Assembly (NCBI GenBank): GCA_003576685.1
Contig: QOZR01000002.1
Location: 310,001 to 374,000 of the forward strand
Reading direction: 5' to 3'
Length of the DNA stretch: 64,000 bases
Origin: Virgifigura deserti
GTDB lineage: Bacteria; Pseudomonadota; Alphaproteobacteria; Dongiales; Dongiaceae
How positions within the stretch are numbered: position 1 is the stretch's first letter; every line of letters starts with the position of its first letter. Shown here in pieces: positions 35,336 to 43,748 of the stretch. The notes below the pieces were generated by a model that was not told where the DNA came from, made no database searches, and saw only the letters and a list, made by a program, of their open reading frames with translations. The position numbers were made by a program, and so were the translations under genes.

Positions 35336-35572
35336 ATGCATGCGAGCCCGCGCTGCGGCGCGCGGACGCGGGGCGGTTTGCCCTGCCGGGCGCCGGCGGT
35401 AAGGGGCAAGCGGCGCTGCAGGATGCATGGGGGCGCCGAGAGCTCCGGGGCGCCGAGACACAGTCAGAACGCGCTGAGGCACGGGTTTACGACGGTTGAG
35501 GCAAAGGAAGAGCGGCGGGAGATTCGCGAGATGATCTGGGCGAGCCGGAAGATGTTGGAGGAGATGGGGTGA
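35336..35572 (+). CDS. HGG-type (HGGxSxGAP) small protein
   Basis: A 78-residue protein with CGARTRGGLPCRAPAVRGKRRCRMHGG near the start and SGAPRHSQNALRHGFTTVEAKEERREI after it. This is the conserved layout (CGA-x-TR-G-x-PC-x-x-P-x-x-G-x-x-RC-x-x-HGG) of small proteins found scattered with genome rearrangement sites; two Cys pairs and a His could bind zinc. The reading frame extends 33 bases upstream to a GTG, but the family starts with MHASPRC. Its partner upstream (35119-35286) is truncated, so the pair is decaying. Function unknown. Confidence 0.7.
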   Translation: MHASPRCGARTRGGLPCRAPAVRGKRRCRMHGGAESSGAPRHSQNALRHGFTTVEAKEERREIREMIWASRKMLEEMG

Positions 35573-35923
35573 GCAGCCGCCTCACTCACGCCAATGACAG
35601 ATCTGGCCTGGGGCTACTGTTCAACGCACCTCGAAGATATCGGAACCGTGCGGTGCTCTAATCAGTAGGCGCGAGGAGGTCAGCCCAGTGTGCCTACCTT
35701 ATACTTGAACACCGACGGTAAACTTGGGGTAGAGAATTCTGTCAGCTACGGCTTCCGGCAGGGCTTAGGAGTGAGAAAGGCCGTTAAGCGAGCAAGGAAT
35801 TTTCGGTGCGAATACCGTTGGGCACCAAAATCCCACATTGCATCGTTCTTCAATCAGTTTGTGCAATGGAATTGTAACCGGCACACTGGACCGGACGGTT
35901 CAGTGTAATTTTGCAGAAAGAGA
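35573..35923. other. Low-GC intergenic region before tetR
   Basis: About 350 bases, markedly less GC-rich than the surroundings. A 72-codon open frame at 35690-35908 has no family features and I do not accept it. A 24-bp near-palindrome lies at 35883-35906 just before the tetR start. Confidence 0.5.
35883..35906. promoter_or_regulatory. 24-bp palindrome, candidate TetR operator
   Basis: acactggaccg, two central bases, and cggttcagtgt match as 11-bp arms with one mismatch. It lies 17 bases before the TetR start, the classic place for an autorepression operator. Confidence 0.65.
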
Positions 35924-36673
35924 ATGACGGCAAGAATGCTGACGGCGACCACTGCGGCAGAGGCCCCGCGAAGCGGCAAGGCTCCCCAGATTCTGTCGGC
36001 GGCGCGAGAGGTCTTCACGGAGCGGGGATATGGCGCCGCCAGCATGGACGCGATCGCCCGCGCGGCCGGCGTTTCCAAGGCGACGCTCTATGCCTATTTC
36101 TCCGGCAAGGAGGCGCTGTTCGCCGCGATCATCAGCGGCGAGTGCGGCCGCTTCGGGCCGACGCTCTGCGGCGCCGAGGACGAGCCGCGCGACGTTCGGG
36201 CGGACCTGCTGCGGATCGGCGGCACCTTCGCCGAGCTGCTGCTGTCACCCTCGACGCTGGCGATCTATCGCGTGGTCATAGCCGAGGCGCCCCGCTTTCC
36301 GGAGCTTGGCCGCATCTTCTATGAGTCGGGCCCGAATGCCGCACTGACGCGGCTGGCCAATTATCTCCAGGCGGCCACGGAGCGCGGGTTGATCGCCGTG
36401 CCGGAGCCGCGGCTGGCGGCCGAACAGCTTGTCGGCATGATCCGCGGCGCAAGCCATCTGCGCCAGCTTCTGAACGTTCGAAGCAAGGCCGATCCCGATC
36501 CGACGCGCTTCGTCGAAGGGGCCGTCGATGTCTTCCTGCGGGCCTATGCCCCGAACAGGGCCAAGGCCCAAGGCAGCGCAGCCCAAGGCGCGGCCCACGG
36601 CACTGCAGAACAGGCGGGCGATGCCCCCAAAGCCGGCGCGGAAACTCCGGCTTTGGGGAACATCGGGCCATGA
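35924..36673 (+). CDS. TetR-family transcriptional regulator
   Basis: A 249-residue regulator. The DNA-binding domain is REVFTERGYGAASMDAIARAAGVSKATLYAYFSGKEALFAAII near residues 28-72. The C-terminal ligand domain (AEAPRFPELGRIFYESGPNAALTRLANYLQAA) is of the TetR_C_7/AefR-like type. The last 40 residues are low-complexity (Ala/Gly/Gln/Pro) and end in a region that can form a 12-bp hairpin. It likely controls itself through the palindrome at 35883. No obvious efflux target is adjacent. Confidence 0.9.
   Translation: MTARMLTATTAAEAPRSGKAPQILSAAREVFTERGYGAASMDAIARAAGVSKATLYAYFSGKEALFAAIISGECGRFGPTLCGAEDEPRDVRADLLRIGGTFAELLLSPSTLAIYRVVIAEAPRFPELGRIFYESGPNAALTRLANYLQAATERGLIAVPEPRLAAEQLVGMIRGASHLRQLLNVRSKADPDPTRFVEGAVDVFLRAYAPNRAKAQGSAAQGAAHGTAEQAGDAPKAGAETPALGNIGP
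36625..36658 (+). terminator. Hairpin at the 3' end of tetR
   Basis: ccccaaagccgg (36625-36636) is the exact reverse complement of 36647-36658 with a ten-base loop, inside the last codons of tetR. It could end transcription in both directions or be a repeat insertion; there is no T-run. Confidence 0.45.
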
Positions 36674-36727
36674 TCGGCGCGGCGGGTCGAATGCCACGCC
36701 GGCCGTCGTCGACAGAGCAAGGCTGAC

Positions 36728-37192
36728 TTACCGGCGCGTCGTCCGCTTGCTGGTCGTCCGCTTGCTGGTCATCCGCTTGCGGGCGACGGACTTGCGGGCC
36801 GCCGCTGCCCGCTTGGCCACCGTCTTCCGGGCCGTGGTCTTCCGGGCGGTCGTCTTCCGGGCCGTGGTCTTCCGGACGGTCTTGCGCGCCGTGGTCTTGC
36901 GAGCCGTGGTCTTCCGGGCGGTCGCCTTCCGAGCCGTGGTCTTCCGGGCGGTCGCCTTCCGGGCCGTGGTCTTCCGGGCCGTGGTCTTGCGGGCCGTGGT
37001 CTTCCGGGCGGTCGTCTTCCGGACGGTCTTGCGCGCCGTGGTCTTGCGGGCAGCCGTCTTCCGCTTCGCAGTCTTTCTCGCAACGGGCTTGCGGGCGGCG
37101 ACAGCCTTCCGCTTCGTTGCCGGCTTCTTCGCCGCCACCCGCTTCCGAGTCGTCGCAACCTTGCGGCGCGTCGGTTTCGCTTTGATAGCCAT
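36728..37192 (-). CDS. Histone H1-like basic repeat protein
   Basis: A 154-residue, extremely basic protein built from KTTAR-type pentapeptide repeats (ARKTTARKT, with KTVRK and KATAR variants), flanked by KAKPTRRKVATTRKRVAAKK at the start and KRMTSKRTTSKRTTRR at the end. Composition is almost only Lys, Arg, Thr, Ala. This is the histone H1-like/AlgP-type family, thought to bind DNA and condense the nucleoid. The repeats arise from 15-bp units, so length is expected to vary between strains. A good aggag ribosome site precedes the ATG. Convergent with tetR. Confidence 0.9.
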   Translation of the reverse strand: MAIKAKPTRRKVATTRKRVAAKKPATKRKAVAARKPVARKTAKRKTAARKTTARKTVRKTTARKTTARKTTARKTTARKATARKTTARKATARKTTARKTTARKTVRKTTARKTTARKTTARKTVAKRAAAARKSVARKRMTSKRTTSKRTTRR

Positions 37193-37642
37193 TCTTGACT
37201 CCTCAAGTAGTCATGCAAGCAGCGGCTAGTGATCGCCACTACAATTCCGCAAATAAGCAATTTACATTAAGATACAGTTACCAACTTCGACCATTTGTTT
37301 AAACAACGGGTTCCGGATTCCCGCTTCTTTCCCGAACAGCACATCACAAATTCGCGACGTAAAATATGAATGCTCCGTTAAAACGGTGGTCAAGCCGCAA
37401 CTCGATCTAGAGTTTATCTGACCGTATACTAGCAACATGTAGGGGAATATTTGAGCGCGCCCGGAGCCGCCTTCCACGCCGATTCGCGACCACAGGCAGC
37501 GACTTCCGCGCTATAATTCGACTTGAACGATTTTGCAGATTTGCCTGTTTTTGCAAGTTGGCCCCATTTTGTAAGTCCACTTTGTAAGTCCACCTGGGGG
37601 CGCCGATCAGGGCACGCGTTCGGCAACGACAGGAGGCAGGAG
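37193..37642. other. AT-rich intergenic region between the H1-like and ABM-like genes
   Basis: 450 bases with noticeably low GC. I see no gene with family features; the 71-codon leftward frame at 37262-37477 looks spurious. It must carry the promoters of both divergent neighbours. Confidence 0.45.
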
Positions 37643-37978
37643 ATGACAGGCGGGATCGTCATTGCGCTCTACCGTCCGAAACCCGGACAATCCGGCGAGC
37701 TGGAGTCCATTCTCGCGCATCATGTGCCGAGCCTGCGTCGGGAAGGCCTGGCGACCAGCCGGCCCGTCCTCCTGCTCCGCTCGACCGTCGACGGCAGCTA
37801 TCTAGAGATCTTCGAATGGATCGATCCGGAGGCCGCCGAGCGCGCGCATACCAACGAGCATGTCCGGGCCATTTGGGCGAGCATCACCGAGGTCGCCGAT
37901 GTGCTGCGCCTGGCCGACCTGGCCGAAGCTGAGGATCGCTTTCCGCATTTCGAGGCCGTCGAGGAACTGGTTATATAG
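37643..37978 (+). CDS. Small dimeric alpha-beta barrel (ABM-like) protein
   Basis: A 111-residue protein whose pattern IVIALYRPKPGQSGELESILAHHVPSLRREGLATSRPVLLLRSTVDGSYLEIFEWIDPEAAERAHTNEHVRAIWASI, seen as successive beta-alpha-beta units, matches the dimeric alpha-beta barrel (antibiotic biosynthesis monooxygenase-like) fold. The ATG at 37643 has aggaggcaggag just upstream, an excellent ribosome site, and decides the start over a longer frame. Substrate unknown. prs lies 170 bases downstream. Confidence 0.75.
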   Translation: MTGGIVIALYRPKPGQSGELESILAHHVPSLRREGLATSRPVLLLRSTVDGSYLEIFEWIDPEAAERAHTNEHVRAIWASITEVADVLRLADLAEAEDRFPHFEAVEELVI

Positions 37979-38148
37979 TGATTTCAGCGGCTTGACGAAT
38001 AAGCAGCCCCGTCGCCGATCATCCGGCAAGCTGGTTTACAGGCCGGTGACAGCTTGATAAAGTCCGCCGCGACTTGCCCCGGAAACTTGCCCTGAACGAG
38101 GCGCCGCGGCAGCAGATTGGGACCCGCGCCTCGAGAGGGGTCATTGAC

Positions 38149-39081
38149 ATGAAAATTCTTACCGGCAACAGCAATCGGCCGCTGGCCGAAGCGATTTCGG
38201 CTTATCTGAACCTGCCGCTGACCCATGCCAGCGTGCGGCGCTTCTCCGACATGGAAGTCTTCGTGGAGATCCACGAGAACGTCCGCGGCGAGGACGTCTT
38301 CGTCGTCCAGTCGACCTCGTTCCCCGCGAACGACAACCTGATGGAGCTCCTGGTGACGCTGGACGCGCTGCGCCGAGGCTCGGCGCGGCGGACGACGGCG
38401 GTCATCCCCTATTTCGGCTATGCCCGACAGGATCGGAAATCCGGCCCCCGGACGCCGATCTCGGCGAAGCTGGTGGCCAATCTGATCACCGTGGCGGGCG
38501 CCGACCGGGTGCTGACCCTCGATTTGCATGCCGGCCAGATCCAGGGCTTCTTCGATATCCCGACCGACAATCTGTTCGCGGCCCCGGTCCTGACCCACGA
38601 CATGGAGCAGCGCTTCGCCGGCAAGGACCTGACGATCGTATCGCCGGACGTCGGCGGCGTGGTCCGCGCCCGTGCCGTGGCGAAGCGCCTTGACGCCGAC
38701 CTCGCGATCATCGATAAGCGCCGCGAACGCGCCGGCGTATCGGAAGTCATGAACATCATCGGCGAGGTTTCGGGGCGGACCTGCATCCTGGTCGACGATA
38801 TCGTCGATTCCGCCGGCACGCTCTGCAATGCCGCGATCGCGCTCAAGGAAGCCGGCGCCGAATCGGTCAGCGCCTACGTCACCCACGGCGTGCTGTCCGG
38901 CGGCGCGGTGGCGCGCGTTTCGGCCTCGCCCATCGAGTCGCTGGTGATCACCGACAGCATCATGGCGACCGAGGCGGTGCGCGTCTCGCAGACGGTGCGG
39001 CAACTGACCATCGCGCCTTTGATCGCCGAAGCGGTCAAGCGCATCAGCGAGGAACGCTCGGTCTCGAGCCTGTTCGACTGA
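38149..39081 (+). CDS. prs: Ribose-phosphate pyrophosphokinase
   Basis: A 310-residue enzyme making phosphoribosyl pyrophosphate for nucleotides, His and Trp. Present are the N-terminal [51 protein letters not shown] (ATP and flexible loop), [22 protein letters not shown], and the PRPP loop [14 protein letters not shown]. The ATG at 38149 gives the usual length; a frame 25 codons longer has no support. It is followed by rplY, pth and ychF, a conserved order. Confidence 0.97.
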   Translation: MKILTGNSNRPLAEAISAYLNLPLTHASVRRFSDMEVFVEIHENVRGEDVFVVQSTSFPANDNLMELLVTLDALRRGSARRTTAVIPYFGYARQDRKSGPRTPISAKLVANLITVAGADRVLTLDLHAGQIQGFFDIPTDNLFAAPVLTHDMEQRFAGKDLTIVSPDVGGVVRARAVAKRLDADLAIIDKRRERAGVSEVMNIIGEVSGRTCILVDDIVDSAGTLCNAAIALKEAGAESVSAYVTHGVLSGGAVARVSASPIESLVITDSIMATEAVRVSQTVRQLTIAPLIAEAVKRISEERSVSSLFD

Positions 39082-39120
39082 GCCGTTCGGCGCGACCTAA
39101 TTGTTAGGCTGATTTACTGG

Positions 39121-39146
39121 GCGCCGGCACCCCTGGAGGCCGGCGC
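39121..39146 (+). promoter_or_regulatory. Hairpin in the rplY leader
   Basis: gcgccggc (39121-39128) and gccggcgc (39139-39146) form a perfect 8-bp stem with a 10-base loop, 30 bases before rplY. It could be a prs terminator (no T-run) or a leader element for L25. Confidence 0.45.
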
Positions 39147-39175
39147 GAGACCGAAGGACGGAAAAGGAGAGAAAG

Positions 39176-39823
39176 ATGTCCGAAGTCCACAACCTCACCG
39201 CAGAGCGGAGAGACCGGGCCGGAAAGGGGGCCGCCCGTTCGACCCGTCGCGCGGGACGCACGCCCGCCGTGATCTACGGCAACAAGCAGGAGCCGGTTCT
39301 GATCTCGGTCGAGCCGCGCGTGCTGGAGCGCGAGATCCATAGGTCCGGCTTCTTCACCACCCTGTTCGACGTGCAGCTCGACGGCCAGCGCCATCGGGTG
39401 CTGCCGCGCGACGTGCAGTTCGACCCCGTCACCGACATCCCGATCCATGTCGACTTCCTGCGCGTCAGCGCCGACACCCAGGTGCATGTCGAGGTGCCGG
39501 TTCTGTTCACGAACGAGGAGCTGTCGCCGGGCCTGAAGCGGGGCGGCGTGCTGAACGTCGTGCGGCACGAGATCGAGATGATTTGCGCCGCCGACAGCAT
39601 CCCCGGCTCGGTCACCATCGACCTGGCAGGGCTCGACATCGGCGACAGCGTCCATATCAGCTCGATCACGCTGCCGGCCGGCGTGGCTCCGGCGATCACC
39701 GACCGCGACTTCACCATTGTGACGATCGCGCCGCCGAACGTTGCGGTGGCCGAGGCGGAGCCAGCGGAGACGGAGGAGGAAGCGGCCACCAGCGGCGCGG
39801 CGGCGACGCCCGAGAAGGGCTAG
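39176..39823 (+). CDS. rplY: 50S ribosomal protein L25/Ctc
   Basis: A 215-residue CTC-form L25, which binds 5S rRNA and is longer than the E. coli L25. The RNA-binding N-domain (LTAERRDRAGKGAARSTRRAGRTPAVIYGN) is followed by the C-terminal CTC beta domain (LPRDVQFDPVTDIPIHVDFLRVS, GVLNVVRHEIEMICAADSIPGSVTIDLAGLDIGDSVH) and an acidic Ala-Glu tail. Typical for alphaproteobacteria. The ATG has aggagagaa upstream. pth starts 21 bases after the stop. Confidence 0.97.
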   Translation: MSEVHNLTAERRDRAGKGAARSTRRAGRTPAVIYGNKQEPVLISVEPRVLEREIHRSGFFTTLFDVQLDGQRHRVLPRDVQFDPVTDIPIHVDFLRVSADTQVHVEVPVLFTNEELSPGLKRGGVLNVVRHEIEMICAADSIPGSVTIDLAGLDIGDSVHISSITLPAGVAPAITDRDFTIVTIAPPNVAVAEAEPAETEEEAATSGAAATPEKG

Positions 39824-39844
39824 ACCGGGCTTCCGGTCGACGCC

Positions 39845-40471
39845 ATGCGGCTGCTCGTCGGGCTGGGCAACCCCGGTCCGCGCCATGCCGGGGATCGGCA
39901 CAATATCGGGTTCATGGCGGTGGACGAGATCGTCCGCCGCCATGGCTTCGGGTCGGCGCGGGCGCGCTTCCACGGCCTCACCTGCGAGGGGGAGATCGGC
40001 GGCGAGAAGGTGATCGCCCTCAAGCCCGAGACCTATATGAACGACTCCGGCCGGGCGGTCGGCGCCGCGGCCCAGTTCTATAAGCTGGCGCCCGAGCAAG
40101 TCATCGTCGTCTATGACGAGATTGACCTCCGGCCCGGCAAGGTCCGCGTCAAGCGCGGCGGCGGCGCCGGAGGCCATAACGGCATCCGCAGCATCGACGC
40201 GCATCTCGGCCCGGACTATTGGCGCATCCGCCTGGGCGTCGGCCACCCCGGGATTCCGGAGCTGGTCCGCCACTATGTGCTGCAGAGCTTCACCAAGGAA
40301 GAGCGGCCGATGGTGGCGAAGCTGACCGAGGCGGTCTCCGAGGCTTTCCCCTTGCTGGTTGCCGGCGACGGGAACGGCTTCATGAACAAGGTGACGGTGC
40401 TGACCAACCCGCCGAAGCCAAAGGCAACAGGAAAATCCGAACCACAGAGGCACGGAGACACAGAGGATTGA
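39845..40471 (+). CDS. pth: Peptidyl-tRNA hydrolase
   Basis: A 208-residue enzyme that releases stalled peptidyl-tRNA. The N-terminal LLVGLGNPGPRHAGDRHNIGFMAVDEI carries the catalytic His and Asn; LKPETYMNDSGRAV and RGGGAGGHNGIRSIDAHLG follow, with the second Asn and Asp. The last ten residues (EPQRHGDTED) come from an inverted repeat element at 40440-40504, so the C-terminus has been replaced by the element. Standard length otherwise. Confidence 0.96.
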   Translation: MRLLVGLGNPGPRHAGDRHNIGFMAVDEIVRRHGFGSARARFHGLTCEGEIGGEKVIALKPETYMNDSGRAVGAAAQFYKLAPEQVIVVYDEIDLRPGKVRVKRGGGAGGHNGIRSIDAHLGPDYWRIRLGVGHPGIPELVRHYVLQSFTKEERPMVAKLTEAVSEAFPLLVAGDGNGFMNKVTVLTNPPKPKATGKSEPQRHGDTED

Positions 40472-40504
40472 ATTTCTTCTCTGTGTCTCCGTGCCTCTGT
40501 GGTT
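40440..40504. repeat. Perfect 26-bp inverted repeat overlapping the end of pth
   Basis: The arm accacagaggcacggagaca and cagag (40441-40465) is the exact reverse complement of 40479-40503, extended by one base on each side (40440 and 40504), with a 13-base loop. The cacagaggcacagag family recurs at 59223-59269 and is a widespread intergenic element in many bacteria. The left arm provides the pth stop codon region. Confidence 0.95.
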
Positions 40505-40533
40505 CCACACTCTTGGCTCCAACGCGAGGCTGA

Positions 40534-41631
40534 ATGGGCTTCAATTGCGGTATCGTCGGGCTGCCGAACGTCGGCAAGTCGACGCTCTTCAACGCGCTGA
40601 CCTCCACCGCGGCGGCGGAGGCGGCGAACTATCCCTTCTGCACGATCGAGCCGAATGTCGGCCGGGTGGCTGTGCCCGACCCGCGGCTCGACCGGATCGC
40701 GGCGATCGGCAAGTCGGCGAAGATCATCCCGACGCAGCTCGAGTTCGTCGACATCGCCGGCCTGGTGCGCGGGGCGAGTAAGGGCGAAGGGTTGGGCAAT
40801 CAGTTCCTCGCCAACATCCGCGAGGTGGATGCGATCGTCCATGTGCTGCGCTGCTTCGCGGGCGAGGTGACGCATGTCGAGGGCTCGGTCGACCCGCTGC
40901 GCGACGCGGAGATCGTCGAGACCGAGCTGATGCTGGCCGACCTCGACAGCCTCGAGCGCCGGATCGACGCGGCGACCAAGCGCGCCCGCGGCGGCGACAA
41001 GGAATCGAAGCTGCTGCTCGAGGTGATGGAGCCCGCCGCGGCGAGCTTGCGCGAGGGCCGGCCGGCCCGGACCGTCACCGTCCCCGAGGATCGGCAGCCG
41101 CTGTTCCGGCAGCTTCAGCTAATGACGGGCAAGCCGGTGCTCTATGTCTGCAATGTCGAGGAGGACGCGGCGGCGGAGGGCAACGCCCTATCGGCCAAGG
41201 TCGCCGAGTGGGCCGCCGCGGAAGGCGCCGCCTCCGTGGTCATTTCCGCGGCGATCGAGGCCGAGGTGGCGACCTTGACCGATCCCGCGGAGAAGCGCGA
41301 GTTCCTGGAGAGCCTCGGGCTCGAGGAGCCGGGCCTCGCCCGCGTGATCCGCGCCGGCTATGGGCTGCTCGACCTGATCACCTTCTTCACCGTCGGGCCG
41401 AAGGAGGCGCGCGCCTGGACCGTGCGGCGCGGCGCGAAGGCGCCGGAAGCCGCCGGCGTGATCCATACCGACTTCGAGCGCGGCTTCATCCGCGCCGAAA
41501 CGATCGCCTATGACGACTTCATCGCCTGTAACGGCGAGCAGGGCGCCAAGGAAGCGGGCAAGATGCGCGCGGAAGGGAAGGAGTACGTCGTCCGCGACGG
41601 CGACATCTTCCACTTCCGCTTCAACGTGTAA
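40534..41631 (+). CDS. ychF: Redox-regulated ATPase YchF
   Basis: A 365-residue Obg-family protein. G1 is [15 protein letters not shown] at residue 7, G3 is [31 protein letters not shown], and the usual NKxD is changed to NVEE (YVCNVEED), the mark of YchF, which prefers ATP. The C-terminal TGS domain ends [13 protein letters not shown]. YchF associates with ribosomes and modulates start selection and oxidative stress. It follows pth across the inverted repeat. Confidence 0.97.
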   Translation: MGFNCGIVGLPNVGKSTLFNALTSTAAAEAANYPFCTIEPNVGRVAVPDPRLDRIAAIGKSAKIIPTQLEFVDIAGLVRGASKGEGLGNQFLANIREVDAIVHVLRCFAGEVTHVEGSVDPLRDAEIVETELMLADLDSLERRIDAATKRARGGDKESKLLLEVMEPAAASLREGRPARTVTVPEDRQPLFRQLQLMTGKPVLYVCNVEEDAAAEGNALSAKVAEWAAAEGAASVVISAAIEAEVATLTDPAEKREFLESLGLEEPGLARVIRAGYGLLDLITFFTVGPKEARAWTVRRGAKAPEAAGVIHTDFERGFIRAETIAYDDFIACNGEQGAKEAGKMRAEGKEYVVRDGDIFHFRFNV

Positions 41632-41638
41632 CCCGTCC

Positions 41639-42517
41639 TTACCCCGTCGAAAGGTGTGGCAGGCGCCGGCGCCAGAGGATCAGCGCCGCCGGCAGGAGCC
41701 CGGCGAGGAGGAGCGCCAGCGTCGACGGCTCCGGGACGCCCTGCGCGGCAAGCTGCGGCTCGCCATACAGGAAATCATCCATCACGACGAGGTCGATATC
41801 GTTGGCGGGGTCGTCGTTCGTCGCCGCGCCAAGCGGCGTCGTGCCGCTGGTGATCCGGACGCGCGAGAGAATCGCGCCTTCCGTGAAGGAGACGCCGAGG
41901 AACGATAGGCTTCCGTCAGCGACGGTTCCCTCCTCGACGAACAGGCTTTCCAGCAGCCCGCCATTCTGGTCGAAGAACTGCATCAGCGTACTGTCGGCGA
42001 GATCCACATCGGTGAACACGGCGCCGAATCCGCTGGATAGGGCCCGCGTGTCCGTCCCGGGAATGAAGAACAGGACGTCCGTCCTGGTGCTGTCCAGCGG
42101 GGTGAAGAGGCGCGGCGAGCTGAAAGTGCTGAAGATGCCCGGATAGGTCGGGTTGATATCGCCGAACTCGGGCGCAGGCTGGCCGCTGATCTCAAAGCCC
42201 GATCCCGACGTGGTGAAGACGCCGCCGCGCGTCACCGGAGCAGTGTTGAACGTCTCCATGGGCGTCGGGAACTGGGTGGCCGGGGCGGCGTCTCCGCCGC
42301 CGTCCCAGTTGATCTCGCGGCGACCGTCGGCGAGCGGCCCCAAGGCATTCCCGTTATTGGGAATGCCGAGATCGGCCCGGAACTGATTCACGGTCCCCTC
42401 GATCGACACCGGGTCTGCCGATCCACCGACCGACCGAATGATGGGAGCGGCGAAAGCCGTTGCCGGCGCGATGATCACAAGCGCCACGGCAGCCGCCAAG
42501 ATCCGAGTATCACGCAT
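41639..42517 (-). CDS. PEP-CTERM sorting domain protein
   Basis: A 292-residue exported protein. The signal peptide (LAAAVALVIIAPATAFAAP) is at the N-terminus and the C-terminal 25 residues are VPEPSTLALLLAGLLPAALILWRRR: the PEP motif, a hydrophobic span and a basic tail, which is the PEP-CTERM signal cut by an exosortase (EpsH/XrtA). The mid part contains tandem beta-rich segments with no enzyme motif. Convergent with ychF across a seven-base gap. The exosortase gene is not in the window. The ATG has an aggaggg ribosome site. Confidence 0.93.
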   Translation of the reverse strand: MRDTRILAAAVALVIIAPATAFAAPIIRSVGGSADPVSIEGTVNQFRADLGIPNNGNALGPLADGRREINWDGGGDAAPATQFPTPMETFNTAPVTRGGVFTTSGSGFEISGQPAPEFGDINPTYPGIFSTFSSPRLFTPLDSTRTDVLFFIPGTDTRALSSGFGAVFTDVDLADSTLMQFFDQNGGLLESLFVEEGTVADGSLSFLGVSFTEGAILSRVRITSGTTPLGAATNDDPANDIDLVVMDDFLYGEPQLAAQGVPEPSTLALLLAGLLPAALILWRRRLPHLSTG

Positions 42518-42703
42518 CCGACCCTCCTACGCTGAATGCAGGGGCTGATCGTCACGTGGGTAGGAGCAAGACGGCTGTTGAGGACAGTCGGCTTTCCCGC
42601 CCTCGATGCCTCGCTTCTATGAGTGCAGCATCTTCTATATCACGGGGTTTGAGCTATAGCGGTGGCAAGGAAATGATAACAGGTCGGATGGAATGACGCC
42701 CGC

Positions 42704-43690
42704 TCAGCAGGGACGGAATTCGAGGAGCGCGCCGGTCGCCACCTCGGGCAGCACGACAAGGCGGTTCGCGGATTGGGCAGCTGGGACGCCGCGCTGCCTC
42801 AGGCATTCCGCGGCATGGCCGATATCGGCGACCTCAATGGTCATGGCCGCCATCCAGGGCGTCGGCGGTTCGGCGGCCGGGCGGGCGTCAGGATAGAACC
42901 GTGCCAGCCCCTCGGGCGTCACGAAGCGGACCCGCCCCTGCCCCGTCTCGATCTCGGCGGCGCCGTCCGTAATCCAGAGAGCCTCCGGGCCGAACATGGG
43001 CGCATAGCCCAGCACCGTCTCGCCCGGCCGATCGACGACCACGGTCACTTCAGCCAGACGTGTCGCCCCATTGGCATGGGCCAGCCAGGCGGGGCGTCGG
43101 ACGACCTCCGGCGTCAGATGATGGCAGATGAAGGCCGAGAGGCCCGGTGTCTCCGCCGGCGGCAGGAAGACCAGCTTGAAGGCCGGCAACGCCTCGCCTT
43201 CCGGCAGTTCCAGAATGCGCTTCAGGTCCTTCGGCCCGTCCGGATGCAGCCCGGCGGCAGTGAGCCGGCGATACGTCTCCGCACCGTCGTCGCTGGCGAA
43301 GGCGAGGCCGAGCAGCCCTTCACGCCGCTCGAGGAAGCGATCGAGATTGTTGGTGAACTGGCTGGGATCGACGATGCCGAGCAGCTCGATATAGCCCTGC
43401 TCCAGCATGATGCAGTAGTTCGCCGTACCCCAGCCGATATGGCGCCCGCGCGGACTGACTGTGAAGCCGAGGCGCTGCCATGCGATGCACGCGGCCTCGA
43501 GATCGCGCGCACCTACCAAGGTGTGGTCGATCCCGACGATCCCCCCGTCTTCGGGTTGAGACGCGCCTCCCGGCCCAGTTATCCCATCTTTGTCACCCGC
43601 CCCTCGATCATGCCACAGACTCGCATGAGCGCCGCGAGGGATCAAGACTCCCGCGGGGTTGCGTGCAAGACCATCAAACGAGCGGGGCAA
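42704..43690 (-). CDS. VOC (glyoxalase-like) family protein, start uncertain
   Basis: Up to 328 residues. The core GIDHTLVGARDLEAACIAWQRLGFTVSPRGRHIGWGTANYCIMLEQGYIELLGI is the Glyoxalase_3/VOC lactoylglutathione-lyase-like domain, followed by a second unit ending EVADIGHAAECLRQRGVPAA and TGALLEFRP. The start is a problem: the core begins near residue 53 of the longest frame, but no ATG or GTG lies close before it, and the frame start at 43690 is TTG. A second TTG at 43645 is another option; the true start may be non-canonical. It lies downstream of petC on the same strand. Confidence 0.75.
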   Translation of the reverse strand: MPRSFDGLARNPAGVLIPRGAHASLWHDRGAGDKDGITGPGGASQPEDGGIVGIDHTLVGARDLEAACIAWQRLGFTVSPRGRHIGWGTANYCIMLEQGYIELLGIVDPSQFTNNLDRFLERREGLLGLAFASDDGAETYRRLTAAGLHPDGPKDLKRILELPEGEALPAFKLVFLPPAETPGLSAFICHHLTPEVVRRPAWLAHANGATRLAEVTVVVDRPGETVLGYAPMFGPEALWITDGAAEIETGQGRVRFVTPEGLARFYPDARPAAEPPTPWMAAMTIEVADIGHAAECLRQRGVPAAQSANRLVVLPEVATGALLEFRPC

Positions 43691-43748
43691 ACGAGAAGGG
43701 CCGCCACCATTCCGGCGACGGCCCTCAATCTCAGTACTGCGCAGCGCC

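Noticed and set aside
35690..35908. 72-codon plus-strand frame before tetR
   Set aside because: No ribosome site of note, no family, and it contains the candidate operator.
36728..37192. Reading the repeat-rich gene as a CRISPR array
   Set aside because: The repeats have no spacers and encode a continuous basic protein.
36528..37229. Plus-strand frame over the histone H1-like gene
   Set aside because: The translation is a Val/Arg/Phe repeat that mirrors the 15-bp units; the minus-strand product has the family composition and a ribosome site.
37262..37477. 71-codon minus-strand frame in the AT-rich gap
   Set aside because: No family resemblance or ribosome site; likely spurious.
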